A DNA stretch of 64,000 nucleotides from Pulicaria dysenterica. Its lineage: Eukaryota; Streptophyta; Magnoliopsida; Asterales; Asteraceae. Within the stretch, counting starts at the first letter, position 1, and the number at the start of each line of letters is the position of its first letter. The stretch covers positions 8,112,003 to 8,176,002 of the forward strand of contig OX359290.1 of assembly GCA_947179395.2 (NCBI GenBank), read 5' to 3'. Below are positions 1 through 12,096 of the stretch, in pieces. Below the pieces are notes generated by a model. That model was not told the DNA's origin. It searched no databases and was given only the letters and a program-made list of their open reading frames with translations. The position numbers were made by a program, and so were the translations under genes.

Positions 1-283
1 AAGAATCATAAAAATCATAAGATAATAGTTTTAATTTAAGGGATACAAACTTTTTTAATTTGCCCTAAATCAATTAAGCATTTAAATTACTCTTAAATAC
101 TGTACAGTGTGTTCTTGGTGTATTCTCTCAATCACAATTAGGGTTTAGGGTTGCTAAGTTTATAACCATTATGTGATTTGCTTCAATACATTTGATATTT
201 GATACAGTTAGGATCCTACACTGTAGATTGATCCTTTAGTGAAAACTAGCTAATAAGCTACATCACTTGCTTTCATACAACAG

Positions 284-1496
284 GAAAGATGCAAGATCCA
301 TTGCAAATATCTGAAAGTGAGTTCAAAAAGACGGTAAGAATAAACTTTATGGCTGCTTGGTATTTGATGAAGGCTGTCGCAAAGAGGATGAGGGATAACA
401 AAACAGGTGGATCTGTTGTATTCTTGACCTCAATACTTGGTGGCGAGCGAGGGATATATCCAGGGGCGGCTGCATATGGTGCATGTCTTGGTGGTGTTCA
501 TCAATTAGTAAGGGTAAGTAATGTGATCTTTATTCCTCACTTCATCTTCAATCAATTTGCAAAACTTTGGCCATATATTACAACATCTAACTAATATAAA
601 ATGATATATTGGCGTCTAACGTTCTACTCGATTTCACCAATCAATCATATGTCATGAGTAGACATGATCAAATGAAGATGTTAGTAACTCGGGATCAATG
701 ACTCCTGGATGTTGGAGTCCAGTTAAGACTTTGTTTTATGCAGAAGCCTATCATTGGTTTTTGTTATTATTATAGCAATTTACTATGATCATTTACTTGT
801 TTATCTCCGTTATGATCATAATCATGTCGTCTGGATCATATACGGGCATTTCTTAGAGATGGAGAAATCGGGTGGGTTGGGTAATGTGTCAAAAGACCCA
901 AAATGGGTACCTTTAAGTATGGATCAAATCGACTGTGGTTGACCTATAAATACATTTGGACCGTTTTTGTACATTTCTTTTACAAGTTATTGATGTGTCA
1001 TGTGTGTAATATGATTGCCAAAAATATATGTTATTATAATAATAATCTAAGTTTTTGAATAAATATTTCAAGAAATTTATGCAGCAAATAGACACTTTAT
1101 GAAAATTCCGACCCGTTTGATCCGTTCCAGCCTTAGCTATATTATAATAAACAAATTATTCTAAGCTTCCATCTGTACTACTGCATGATTATAACATGTC
1201 TTTCTTTTGGTAATCAGACATCAGCACTGGAGATCGGTAAGCACCAGATAAGGGTTAATGCAATTGCTCGCGGGCTGCATATAGATGACGAATTTCCAGT
1301 ATCAGTGGGGAAGGACCGGGCCCAAAAGTTGGTGAAGGATGCAGCCCCGTTGAACAGATGGCTAGACCCCAAGAATGACTTAGCTTCAACCGTGATCTAC
1401 TTGGTAAGTGAGGACTCGCGATACATGACCGGGACTACGATTTATGTTGACGGTGTGCAGTCTGTTGTAAGGCCCCGAATGCGAGCTTACATGTGA
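284..1496 (+). CDS. Short-chain dehydrogenase/reductase, last two exons (5' end outside the window)
   Basis: Exons are 284-513 and 1218-1496, joined in phase 0 across a GT-AG intron, ending in TGA. The translation has SDR features in order: a helix with NFMAAWYLMKAVAKRM, the strand VVFLTS supplying the catalytic serine, an active-site tyrosine in AAYGACLGG, then IRVNAIARG and the C-terminal YMTGTTIYVDGVQS, typical of FabG-like NAD(P)-dependent oxidoreductases. The N-terminal Rossmann GxxxGxG part must lie upstream: positions 1-283 hold only intron-like DNA, and the exon opens after an ACAACAG acceptor. The classical YxxxK lysine is replaced: the residue four after the tyrosine is leucine. The substrate cannot be told. 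Family assignment is firm; activity is uncertain. Confidence 0.88.
514..1217 (+). other. Intron of the SDR gene, repeat-like content
   Basis: The intron opens GTAAGTAATG and closes TTTTGGTAATCAG. Positions about 860-1130 carry short GGGTTGGGTAATG / GACCCGTTTGATCC sequence resembling repeat DNA in the ETFA intron near 39240-39720, so a small dispersed repeat is likely in both. No coding exon is visible. Confidence 0.5.
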
Positions 1497-1691
1497 GATT
1501 TCTTGTTAATTAAACCGATATCGGTTTATCTATAGATGTTATTTTGTAATGAGTTCAAATATAATTGTTATTTTAATTGCAAATAAGGGTATCATTTGTG
1601 TATACATGTAGTTGAAAAAAAAAATAGACGATTTCAATTATTTGCATACTAAAAGTTCAATAGGGTAAGGTTAAGTTAGTACAACACCGGC

Positions 1692-1880
1692 CTTTTATAT
1701 AAAACCTACAGAATCAATATCAGATTTTAGATTTAGATGATTAACGGCTGAGATTACGATCGAATATGCAATTTCCGACAGAATATGCAGTTGACGTAAA
1801 TCAAATATGTGGTTGTAATCTCAACCATTAATCATCCAAATCTAAAGGTTGGGATTGATTTTATAGGCTTTGTATATAAA
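1692..1880. mobile_element. Hairpin MITE with long inverted arms
   Basis: The left arm (about 1692-1757) is an imperfect reverse complement of the right arm (about 1815-1880): TTTAGATTTAGATGATTAA on the left matches the complement of TTAATCATCCAAATCTAAA on the right. A spacer of about 55 bp includes two copies of GAATATGCA. No coding capacity. A target duplication was not found, so the superfamily is unassigned. A transcript would fold into one long hairpin. Confidence 0.7.
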
Positions 1881-4800
1881 AAATGATTCTGTATTGATTC
1901 CTGTTCAAATTCAATAATATATAAAGAGTAAAACTAAAAATAGTGAACAAAACAAGATTACAATTACATACAACCCACACGGCACAGTGCCACACTAAAC
2001 ACAAATGTACATATAGAAATAATGCATACATTTGAGATAATTATATATAAATATAGGATTATGTGAAAAAAATGTAAGAATTTATACTAATTTTAATATT
2101 TTAAACTATGCTAAAATTTCAAATTCTAAACTTTGTTACTAAGCTTGTTACTTAGTTGTATGCTACAATAAAACCAATAAATTACAAAACCCTAGTTTAT
2201 TTTATTTCTTCACATAAACCAATCAAAGGCAAAATTATACAAATGATCTAAAATGAAAAGAATCTATGCCTACCAATTAAACAATTGATCACTTGATCCC
2301 AAGTGAAAAGAATCTACACCTACCCAGGTCTCTAAAACTCACTAGAAACAACATGTCATATAACTTTTTTAATTACCATAAACCTATAAATTTAAGTTCA
2401 TGTAATTTACAAATTATATGTATCACTTTGTAATTATAAAAAATTCTTATTTTTCTTCTCAGTTTGTAACATTAACAAATAACAACCCCTGTAGCATGTT
2501 TTTAGAAATATTTTACCACACAAAACATGAAATATAAAACATCAAAATAGAGTTTAGTTTACCAAAATATGTTAAACTTGTCATGTTTTATTATTTTTCA
2601 TATCGGTTTTAAAAGTTTCTTGTATGTACCAATATTTCAACTTGTTGCTACTTCATGTAATATGATTACAAAAAATAGAGAAAAAAGTTTACAAATTAAA
2701 ATTTCTGTATATTGAATAAAAGCTGTTAAAATTTGATATCTACAGGTAAAACAAAACAAATTAAATAAAGTTTAGTAAACTAAACCATGTAAGCACGAAG
2801 TGTTTCATTGCGTAACATGAAATTTCAAGATGTTTGATTAGTGGTCAAAACCTTAAAAAATGGTCAGAAACATGAATGGAGCAGTATGCAAGTGAGACAA
2901 AAGCAAGACTGTTGTATAATTTTTTATATTTAAATAAAATACTTTCACCACCCTTTGAAAAAAAAAAACAATCGGAACTTAATAAACGTGCCCACTTATA
3001 GTATATTATCACTTTTAACCCTTCAGTTTAGGTTAAAATTTAAGTTTAATCCCTTATATTTGAACTTTAAGTTGAAGGTCATTTTGGTTTTCATTTGGTT
3101 ACAATCTACTACTTTAGTCGTTATACTTAATACATACAAGGTTAAATTTTTGTTATCACTCGTCACAAAGATTTAGGAATATGATGTATGACCTATCTAA
3201 AATGCTTTCATACTAACAAATATTTTTAATAAAAAATATGTTTTTCATTTAATTATTTAATTATATAAGTGTTTGTAAGTATGACATGGTTCTAGTTATG
3301 TATATCTTTTTTCTAAAACATATTTAATAATTAAAATGTATGAAATAGCCCATTATAGGTCATCTGTTATCACTCGTCATAAACATGAATGATGAATCCA
3401 TTCCGTGCTCCTCATGATTATTCTTCTTTGAGCACCCAAGTCATCGCGATGACGCGTAGTCACGCCTTCAACGGACATTTACCTTTTGTAAAAATGCCCA
3501 ACGGTCATACGCCACATATATTTTCTCCCGGTGGCAATTTTTTTTTGGTATAAAAGTAGCAATTGGTGTACAATAGAGCACATACCACAAAATCCGTACA
3601 CAACAAACTTGTACAAAATATAATAGCGGCTCCACAAAATAATGACTTTTTTCAACCAATTATTAAACAATTCTCCCAAGTCCGCGAGTACCCAATCAAA
3701 CAACAATTTACCTACACATACACAAGGCTTCAATCAATCTCACTTCATTCAATTGAGGTGACAACAAGACCAAAATTGTGGCGACAACAAGACCAGATTA
3801 CTTCAAAATATAGAAACCTAATATAAAAGAAAGGTGATTTGTATATGTAGAAACTAGAGGGGGGTGAATACGTTTCTTACCCGATTTTTTTATTTTCTTT
3901 GATTGATTATACGTAAATAAAAATGCAAGTATAAATAGATAAGAGATAGAGGTATTGACACCGTATGTATAGTGGTTCGGTTGAAACTAACTTCAACCTA
4001 CGTCCACTCCTTGGCCTTCAATCCAAGAGTTGTCTTCACTAAAACGTCTCTCTTGTGCGGAAGAGATCACCGTTACACAACGTGTCACTTTCAAGGAAGT
4101 GATTACCTCTACATCTCACTATTCAAGGAAGTGATCACCTATACGTCTCACTTAGCTAGGAAGTGATCACCTTACAAACTCGTCTCACTAATTAGGTAGT
4201 GATCACCTTACAAACTTCTCACTAATTAGGTAGTGATCACCAACAACTTCTATTACAAATGTGTATTTGAATATGAATGAAGTATTCTTGAAGTATCTTC
4301 TTTTGCTTGAATAAATCTTTCTTGCTTGAATACTTCTTCTCTTGCTTGAATACTTGAACTTGTAACTTGATCTTCAAATCATGATGATTATATTTGAGAG
4401 CAATGATCAAGTCATTTCTGGAGTTGAGAGTGTGTATTTTGATGTGCAAGAGTATTTCTTTTAAGTGCAAAAGCTTGTTGAATGAATGGCTTGAGCATGC
4501 ATTAAATAGAAAAGAGTGTGTGCTGGCCAGGTACTCCACGGATGGGGCCACGGATCAGCCGTGGGTGCTGCCTGCACCCTCTTTGTCTTCTAGCTTCATA
4601 TCCGTTGCAATCTTGAATTAATGCTTTATTCTTTAATGTAGATCAGTTGTAAAGCCTTCACAAAGCCTCTTAAGTGTCATATGTAACCCATGCCAAGATG
4701 GGAGGGTTTTATAAACAATCCAAAAGCTTCCAAGTCCATGTCTTGTGTCATAGGTACCCATCATGGTGTCATAGATGCATGTGATGATCAATTTGACATA

Positions 4801-5069
4801 TTTGAATCAGCTCTTGCATTATATATATATATATATATATCTTGTGAGTTTATAAAACTTACATAATCATTTTATAAAGATATGTATTTTATTTGTGTTT
4901 TATAAACTTTAAAATCATCTTTCTATAAATGTATAAATGCAAGAATGATTTTAAACACTTGAACTTACATTTCTTGTTCTAGACTTATTAGATTCATTTA
5001 TATAAACTTGGATATAGCAATTTGGTTATATAAATGCATTGTAAAGATTTATACAAGTCTATGTATAAA
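1881..5069. other. Intergenic, AT-rich, unclassified repeats
   Basis: No supportable gene. Positions 3400-3830 are less AT-rich and contain a leader-like stretch (AACGGTCAT, then a TATAAAAG motif) reminiscent of the 5' part of PIF/Harbinger ORFs, but no such ORF follows. From 3850 an unclassified repeat begins with AGAGGGGGGTGAATACG. Small reading frames here show no recognisable domain. Confidence 0.4.
4090..4245. repeat. Degenerate minisatellite around GTGATCACC
   Basis: Five copies of the palindromic core GTGATCACC, most preceded by AAGGAAGTGATCACC or TTAGGTAGTGATCACC and followed by a CTCAC-containing spacer, occur at intervals of about 30-45 bp. The last two units are nearly identical (ACTAATTAGGTAGTGATCACC). 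Confidence 0.65.
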
Positions 5070-5074
5070 TGTAA

Positions 5075-7232
5075 TGTAACACCCCGCTTTTGAAAACCAG
5101 ATTTTTCATTTTAATAATAGTAATTCAAGAATCCAAACTGCGTGGATCCGTTTGTAAACTCAAATTAAACCAAACCTATTTTTCAAATTATCCTAAGCAG
5201 CGGAAAATATTTAAAAGTGGCTATAATTACAAGCAAAATTAGCCACGATACTAAAAGGAACTGTTGGTGTTACTGAAATTGTCCACCGACCACATAAACA
5301 CATACATACAGACATAAGTATAAAGATAAGTGTTCCTCCAAAAGCATAAGTAAAACCAGCAGGTACCCAAGCTCACGCGCCTAAGTATCACCTGTAATCA
5401 TGGGGATAGTATCTGTTAGCTATTTAAAGCTAGTGAGCATAAGATAACATAATCAGTAATATAAACATATCACATATCACATATCACATATTACATATTA
5501 CATATCAATTATCAGATAGTGTTATCCTAGCATCTCGCGATGACCTGGCACAGCCAGAAGGAAGCATAATCTTGCAGGGTAGCTAGCCCGGCTCAACACT
5601 CCTAACTGGGGAAACCAGACACATCAACCGCGCGGGTGGGTGAGCGGGTAGTGGTCCACCGTTGCGTTTCAGGCCAAAGCCTTCATGGGGTACAACAATA
5701 AGTCGATCCCCATCCTGCTCGAGGAAAGTTGGGTTTGCAACCCCAGGTAGTTGATGTATCATCGACCCACAGGTCTCAAACATCCTAGACCTCGTGCTGG
5801 CCTCGTTCAAGGACTATAACCAGCCCCCATATCTCGGATCCGTTCATAAACATAGAGTTGACCCATTCCGGGCCTCATAGCGCGCATACATATCACATCA
5901 TAATCATGATTCAATTTCTACGTGTGTCATACATAAACATAGCATACATCAAGGTTAACTACATTTCATAGAATTTCTAACACATATTGCTAACATGTAA
6001 CACGGTTATATTAATTCTTATGTTATCCTATACTCACCTGAGAGGCTAAAGCAAACAAATATAATGATCGTCTCGATCGTCTGGGTCGTTCGCCTCACCT
6101 ATAAGATAATACTCATGTTTAGTCACTTCACACAAGTACATTAACTAATATAACTCATATGATACCCCTAATAATGTCCTCAAATTACTTAGAACCCTAA
6201 ACAATTGTCCCGTGAAACAAAACGTCGAAAAACTATACAACAGTGCACTGTTCATAAACACCAGCCCCCTACAGCCGTATGAAAAAGGCCCTACGGCCGT
6301 AGGACTATCTTTGAACACCCTCCTACGGCCGTAGGGGAAACCTACTACGGCCGTAGGAACCATCTTGCAGACAGTGTGCGAGAAACAGCCCCTGTTCAGT
6401 CCATTTTCAACCCAAACTTATTTCCAGCATTCCCAATTCAATTTCCAGTGTTTGCATATCATCTAAGACATCATAATGAATCCAAAAACATACATATAAC
6501 AAAATCTAATCAAGAATTGAAGGCTTGGGATCAAATTCTTCAATCTTTGACCCACTTGGTGATTTCTTTGAAACAAGACCAATTTATCATTTTAATTCAT
6601 AAAATTGATTCCTAATCACTTAGAAATGATGTAAGAACAGATTGGAACACTTGAACTTAATTGTTGATGGCTAATTTGGATTTAACCATTTTTTGACCTA
6701 AAGCTTAAAAACTCAAGAACAAGGATGAGAAGATGAAGATGAACTTACAAAAGATGAGAGGATGATGAATCTTGGACTAGAAACAGATTATGGTTTGGAT
6801 TTGTTGTTGGAAATTTAGTCTTGATGATTGTCTCCCGTGATTTCTCCTTCAAATGCTCAAGAACACAAGTTGAGAGAGAGTGAAGTGTGTGTCAAGTGTG
6901 TATACATACATGTGTATGTGTAGAAGAGAGGAGACCGACTTTGGTCTCCAATATTATCCAAATGGGGTATTTTGTTCCCCTTCTCAACTTACAACTTAAT
7001 ACCCGCTTGCCCGTTTCAACTAACGAGGATATTTTCGGAATCCTTATTCAAAACCGTTAACTAATATATTAATTTTATTCATTTTCGTTATTATCTTAAT
7101 ATCACCATTTCTTATTCATTTTTATAATAATTTAATATTAACTTAATTAAATAAATTCTAATATCTATTATTAAATTCGAGATTCTAAATCACCAATAGT
7201 ATATACGACTAGGCCCATTTCAGGATGTTACA
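5075..7232. mobile_element. Solo LTR, probably Ty3-gypsy (copy 1)
   Basis: The unit begins TGTAACACCCCG and ends CAGGATGTTACA, so it has TG...CA termini, and is flanked by the perfect 5-bp duplication TGTAA (5070-5074 and 7233-7237), the signature of retroviral-type integration. It is 2158 bp long with no internal coding region and no partner LTR here, so it is best read as a solo LTR left by recombination. It shares landmarks with the second LTR at 47367-49590, for example GGGTAGCTAGCCCGGCTCAAC against GGGTAGCTAACCTGGCTCAAC. The TGTAACACC opening is usual for plant chromovirus (Tekay/Del) LTRs; that is family knowledge. Orientation is undecided. It carries four CTACGGCCGTAG-type palindromes at 6268-6357. 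Confidence 0.87.
6268..6357. repeat. Four CTACGGCCGTAG palindromes inside solo LTR 1
   Basis: Three exact 12-bp palindromes CTACGGCCGTAG and one variant (CTACAGCCGTAT) lie about 22-32 bp apart in otherwise AT-rich LTR sequence. Confidence 0.85.
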
Positions 7233-7237
7233 TGTAA

Positions 7238-8635
7238 GAATGATTTCAAATACTTTCAGATTTATATTTCTTGTTTTAGATCATTTATATGAATTTGAAT
7301 AAATCACATGGATTATATAAATGATACAATTTGATATTTATAAATCTATGAAAGTTTTTAAATCTTATAAGTATTCATTTTATTTAAAAACTTATCATAC
7401 GATTTTATGAACTTTTACTTTTAGACTTGGTTGTTATAAAATCGTTTTAACAAATGAATGCATATGTGTTTTGGATTTAAAACGTTATTTATTATATCGA
7501 ATATTTCAATTATGTATTATAATTTATTGACTCGAATATTATAGATTTGTGATCATCAAAACGTTTAAATATATTTTATAAATTTATCGGAACGATTGCA
7601 CCAACAATATACAATAAAAGGGTTATACACAATAACTATATGTATCAACTTGTAACATATGCATTAACAACTTGTATCTTGTTGTATATAGCTAAAAACT
7701 ATTGTGTAAGGATCAGTTCCTAATATAAAACATGAAGAGGTTAAACATGTAATACATTACATACAAAACGTGCTAAAAGAAGCTTGTACTCACGCTTCAA
7801 AAATTCTTTTATGCTAAACAAAAACCATAAAGCAAGCCAAATAAAACCGGTTCAATTCTGATTCTTCATGCTTGAGCTTCCAATCCTCGCTCACGCTTCG
7901 AAAATCATGTTTGGAAGCTCTCTGACATCATATTGAAACCCTAGAACCGCATATATGTCCCTTAAATAAAAAAATAGGTCTAAATTTATAGATTTCACGT
8001 TTCTGCAGTGTCATGTCGCATCAAGTTTCTTTCGCGTCGCGACCATTATATCATTCACAAACTTTTTGGATTAGGGTACTCGTCGCGTTGCGACCTTTTT
8101 AATCATTGCGTCGCGACATTGGCTTATCACCTTGATTCGAGTTTATATGTGTGGAATATGATCAAAATAGCGAAGATGTGTCGGAATGTACACTTTTCTC
8201 ATTTCTTCTATTTTTGCTAAAATCTTCTCTTCACATGCCTTTTAAACATCAAATCCAACAACTTAAGATATTAAGTACCTTTTGACTTATGTACGAACAA
8301 TACAGGTTAAAGATAAACAAAATATCACATTATATATATAAAATTAAAACGATATCACCATAAAGATCGAGATATACTTTTATCTCTTTTTTAGGATATA
8401 TATAGGTTAACCTTACGGATTCAACTTGAATCCCTTGTTCATATGGGAACCATTTTATTTTAAAATATGCTTATTATTTCCGCATCTATTTTGATATGTA
8501 TGGACATGTCAGATTTTAGATAGGGTTATTTGACCGACTCCGAATTCCCATCATTATATAACCATACATTTTTAAGGAAAAATAATAATTTTATAATATA
8601 TATTAAATTTCATTTTTGTCATCAAAATATGGAAC
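7238..8635. other. Intergenic, unclassified repeat with GTCGCGAC motifs
   Basis: No gene is recognised. At 8010-8125 several GC-rich self-complementary words (TCGCGTCGCGACC, CGTCGCGTTGCGACC, TGCGTCGCGACA) lie in AT-rich DNA, similar in style to the palindrome arrays of the two LTRs but with a different core. The surrounding 7.6-8.3 kb stretch may be another retroelement remnant; no ends were found. Confidence 0.4.
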
Positions 8636-8718
8636 TGGTGCCTTGGCTCATTGGTATGGAATTCCTTTGTTAGGTTGGACGTCATGTGTTCAAATCCTTG
8701 CATATACAAATTCTTGAA
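8636..8718 (+). mobile_element. tRNA-derived SINE remnant
   Basis: A box-A-like TGGCTCATTGG (8644-8654) and a box-B-like TGTTCAAATCC (8687-8697) are spaced as in a tRNA-type RNA polymerase III promoter and followed by an AT-rich tail. The sequence does not fold into a complete tRNA cloverleaf by eye. The tail is interrupted by the MULE at 8728. Confidence 0.6.
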
Positions 8719-8727
8719 TTTTTATTT

Positions 8728-9993
8728 GGGATAATTTCTTATATACCCTTATTAAACATCAAAATATCTTATTTACCCACCTTAATTTTAAAATATCTTA
8801 AATACCCTTCTTAAACTTTCAAAATATCATATTTACCCAAATCATCATTTTTATTAATTTTAACAATTTTATAATCAATTTAAATCTTCTATAATTATTT
8901 AAAAAATGAAAAAGACCATATTACCCTTGCTTCAAATCATATAACCCTATACTTTCCATCCCCTCAAATCGGTAATCCCTAAAGTGCCGTCTCCTTCTTC
9001 CCTCATGTCGATTGAACTTGTGTCGCCCCTCCCATTGCCGCCGACCTCCCTTCACCGCCGACTCAGGCCGCCGCACAGCCTGCCTTCGCCGCCGCCACCG
9101 ACTGTAGCCATTGCCACACTCCGTAGTCAGCTTATGCACATTGCAGAACGAGACAGACAAACCTCTCTCAAGAGAAAGTATGAAATAGCGACTGAACTTC
9201 CAAATGCATTGGAAGAAGCCGACATTACTTGAAAAAACAATGAGAATCCCAAGATGAAAACTCGGGTTGCAAGAGATAATGTAAGTGTATCTAGTAATTC
9301 AATTCATCCAGTAATTAAGTTAAAGAATATTGTTAAAATGATTGCATTTATCACATAAAAAGTACATATATATGGTTGAAGTCTTGATGAAAGTCTTACA
9401 AAGGATGTCATTTTAACATAAACTGAAGAAGAATTTGCCACCAAAGAAGAACATGCAGAAGATGATGACAGTTATCAATAGCAACGAGGATGATGGTGAT
9501 AAGAAAGTAATATTCATGATAAGAATGAAAAGGGAAGAGGGAATGCACAAATAGTTCAAGTTGTTGTAGAATCGAGGGATATTCTCAAGATGTAGATGGA
9601 GGAGCGTCTTATAACGGAACTGCGAAAACTAGAGCTGGTAGAGGTGCTGCAACTGATCCCCAAAAGCATCTATGCCGGGGTAAGTTTTTGTAAAGAATTC
9701 GTCTTTTGAAATAGATTAAAATAAAAAATATAAACTTGGATAAATATGATACTTATGAAGTTTAGTAAGGGTATAGGAGATATTTTATAAAGAGATTTAA
9801 AATAAGGGTATAATAGTCATTTAATCATCTTTTATAATTTAAATTCATTTAAAATTATTAATAATTGATAAAAATGGTGATTTGGGCAAATAAGATATTA
9901 TGAAGTTTAATAAGGGTATATAGGATATTTTTAAGTTAAGTTGGATAAATAAGATATTTTGATGTTTAATAAGGGTATATAAGAAATTATCCC
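8728..9993. mobile_element. Non-autonomous Mutator-like element with gene-like filling (Pack-MULE candidate)
   Basis: The ends GGGATAATTTC / GAAATTATCCC are the tips of terminal inverted repeats of about 170 bp; the first 45 bp are nearly identical on both arms. It is flanked by a perfect 9-bp duplication TTTTTATTT (8719-8727 and 9994-10002), diagnostic of Mutator-type insertion. The 1266-bp element holds no transposase. Its centre (about 8930-9680) is far richer in G+C than the arms and looks like captured exon sequence, including a proline-rich open stretch at 8984-9232 on the plus strand. Confidence 0.85.
8984..9232 (+). pseudogene. Proline-rich open frame inside the MULE, origin unknown
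   Basis: An ATG-initiated 82-residue frame opens with Ser/Pro/Leu-rich sequence (PLPLPPTSLHRRLRPPH) and then a charged stretch RDRQTSLKRKYEIATE. Its composition is unlike the flanking AT-rich arms. Further gene-like sequence continues to about 9680 but is broken by stops. No family is recognised. It may be a captured fragment of a host gene; whether it is expressed is unknown. Confidence 0.35.
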
Positions 9994-10002
9994 TTTTTAT
10001 TT

Positions 10003-12010
10003 TGCCACTTTCATCTTTTTTAAAGCTTTGTATTTTTTTTACCCTTTTTGTCCTTTTTAACTTATAATTTCTTAAAAACATAGATTTCAAATTTTAACCT
10101 TTTTTTAACTTCTTTTTAATTTTTGTATTCTTTTTAACTTCTATTCTTATAAACCATCGTATCTATCTTTTTTTCAAAATTCTTTTGTTTAGCGTAACTT
10201 TTATATATACGTTTTCTATAATTTATGTAAACAATATTTAATATATTTATTTAAGAGTTTTAATTAAGGATAAAAATAATTTTAACTCTATTTCGATTAA
10301 ACTTCAAAACCTTTTTTGTAATATTTTAACTTTAACACTTATGCTTATTATGTTGAAACCGTTAACCTTTATTCTTAAATGGTATAAGCATTAAAGTTTA
10401 AGTTAGTTTGATTTAACCATTAAACTTTGTTTATAGAATAAATCATATGTAGGTGTGTATCATCTTATATAATGATCATTTACTCAACCATTCGAAAAAA
10501 ATTAAACCAATCAAGCTTAGTCTTTTATGACGAAAATAATGTTCAAGTATAAAAGCAAAATACATTAATACTTTGAAAGGTTAGGTTTTTTGAAAATAAA
10601 AGTACATGTTAAACCGAATTAATCTTTCAATTATAGAGTTAACAATTTATAGATTAAGTCAAACAATTAAATCAAAATAGTCTTAAACTCCAATAACGAT
10701 ATAATCAGAAAATAAAGTTTAAATGTTAAACCAAAATAAAGCTTCAATTTTAAGGACTAAACCATATTAACCCTTTTGGTAAGAAGTTTAATTAAGAATT
10801 ATGTCATTCTTTCGTTTTAGTTTTTGTTAAATAAAATATTTATGTATTTTTTTACATATTGTATTCTTATATTTTTTTTGTATTTCTTATATAAACAATA
10901 TATGTTATATTTAATCACTTCTCATGTAATAAACAAACTACTGTAAATGTTCTAATAAAAAGTTATATTATTACTGTATATTTTTTTCTAACAACTATAT
11001 TATTAGTGTATATTGATCACTTCATATGTGTCTCATACGATGGTTATGTTTAAAGAAACAATAACTCAAGTATGTTTTGCTTTTTTCACAAACTTCACAT
11101 TAATTATTTACTATTAGTATTGAGTTAATGTGGTCTTAATATATTATACTACTTAAAGTGGGCTTTTTTAAAGTTAAACTTGACGAGTAAATATAAGTTT
11201 TTTAAAGATGAAAAAGGTCAATCTTTTATCTATAAGATTTGAAATCTCTTTTGACTTTTTTTTGTTTCATTATTCTTGCACCATATTAGAACATTAATCC
11301 TGTGATTATATTCTTCTATCATACGTTCGATTATTTTTGGATGTCTTTTTATATAATTATTAATATATCATCATGTAGATCAACCTAATCCTATGATTTA
11401 TTTTGATAATAAAATTTTTACATTTATAAAACCTGGCGCAAAATCCTAGTTTGAAACATTTACTATGTTATGTGATTTCGGTTACTGATGAACAACATGT
11501 TCGAGTTGCTTTGTGTGCGATCCTGATTTTCCATGTGAGTGTGATTTTGATTATTGTTTGTTGATTTATCAAGTACAAATAAATTTTTACTGGTTTAGTA
11601 GGTTTCAGGTAAACATACGTGTATGCGGCTATAGCGTTTTAAAGTTTGTTACCTAATTTGGTAATAGAAAAATATATTATCTAATCAATATTTTTTTTTT
11701 AAATAGATTGTTAATGGAGTTTAAAAAATAGATTGTCATATAATGGAGTTTACATATCTTTGCACTAAAAAGTATATTTTTGATTTATCTAGTTTGTTAC
11801 ATATTCTTAAAAAAGACACTTAGTTTTATTTATTTTTTAGATAAACAATATTATTCGTGGAAAAAAAATTCAGAAATGGCACCCTATGCGAATTGATCCT
11901 TTTGCAGGCACTAAAATCTGCTATAATTTTTAGTTTCTATTTTAGTACATAAGAGCTGATAAGCATAACTGCATTAGATTTTTACCAAAACATTCTACTT
12001 TTTAGAAAGG
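10003..12010. other. Intergenic, very AT-rich, no gene seen
   Basis: Long runs of A and T with no coding potential. Phrases such as TTTCGATTAAACTTCAAAA near 10290 resemble TTTCGGTTAAACC sequences at 32370 and 32790, suggesting a shared old dispersed repeat. Confidence 0.5.
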
Positions 12011-12092
12011 CTTCACATCAGGGGTGTCTTTAAGGAAGTGCAGGAGGTGCAGACGCACAGGGCCCACGTTTTGAAGGGGCCCATTTTTACAC

Positions 12093-12096
<4 letters not shown>

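Noticed and set aside
5075..7232. Large terminal-inverted-repeat DNA transposon with TGTAACA ends
   Set aside because: The inverted match covers only the first few bases, as in any TGTAACA...TGTTACA LTR, and the 5-bp duplication and a related 2.2-kb unit elsewhere fit a solo LTR.
8636..8718. A functional tRNA gene
   Set aside because: A and B boxes are present but no acceptor stem or anticodon arm can be formed; a SINE remnant explains it better. The same applies to 50035-50182.
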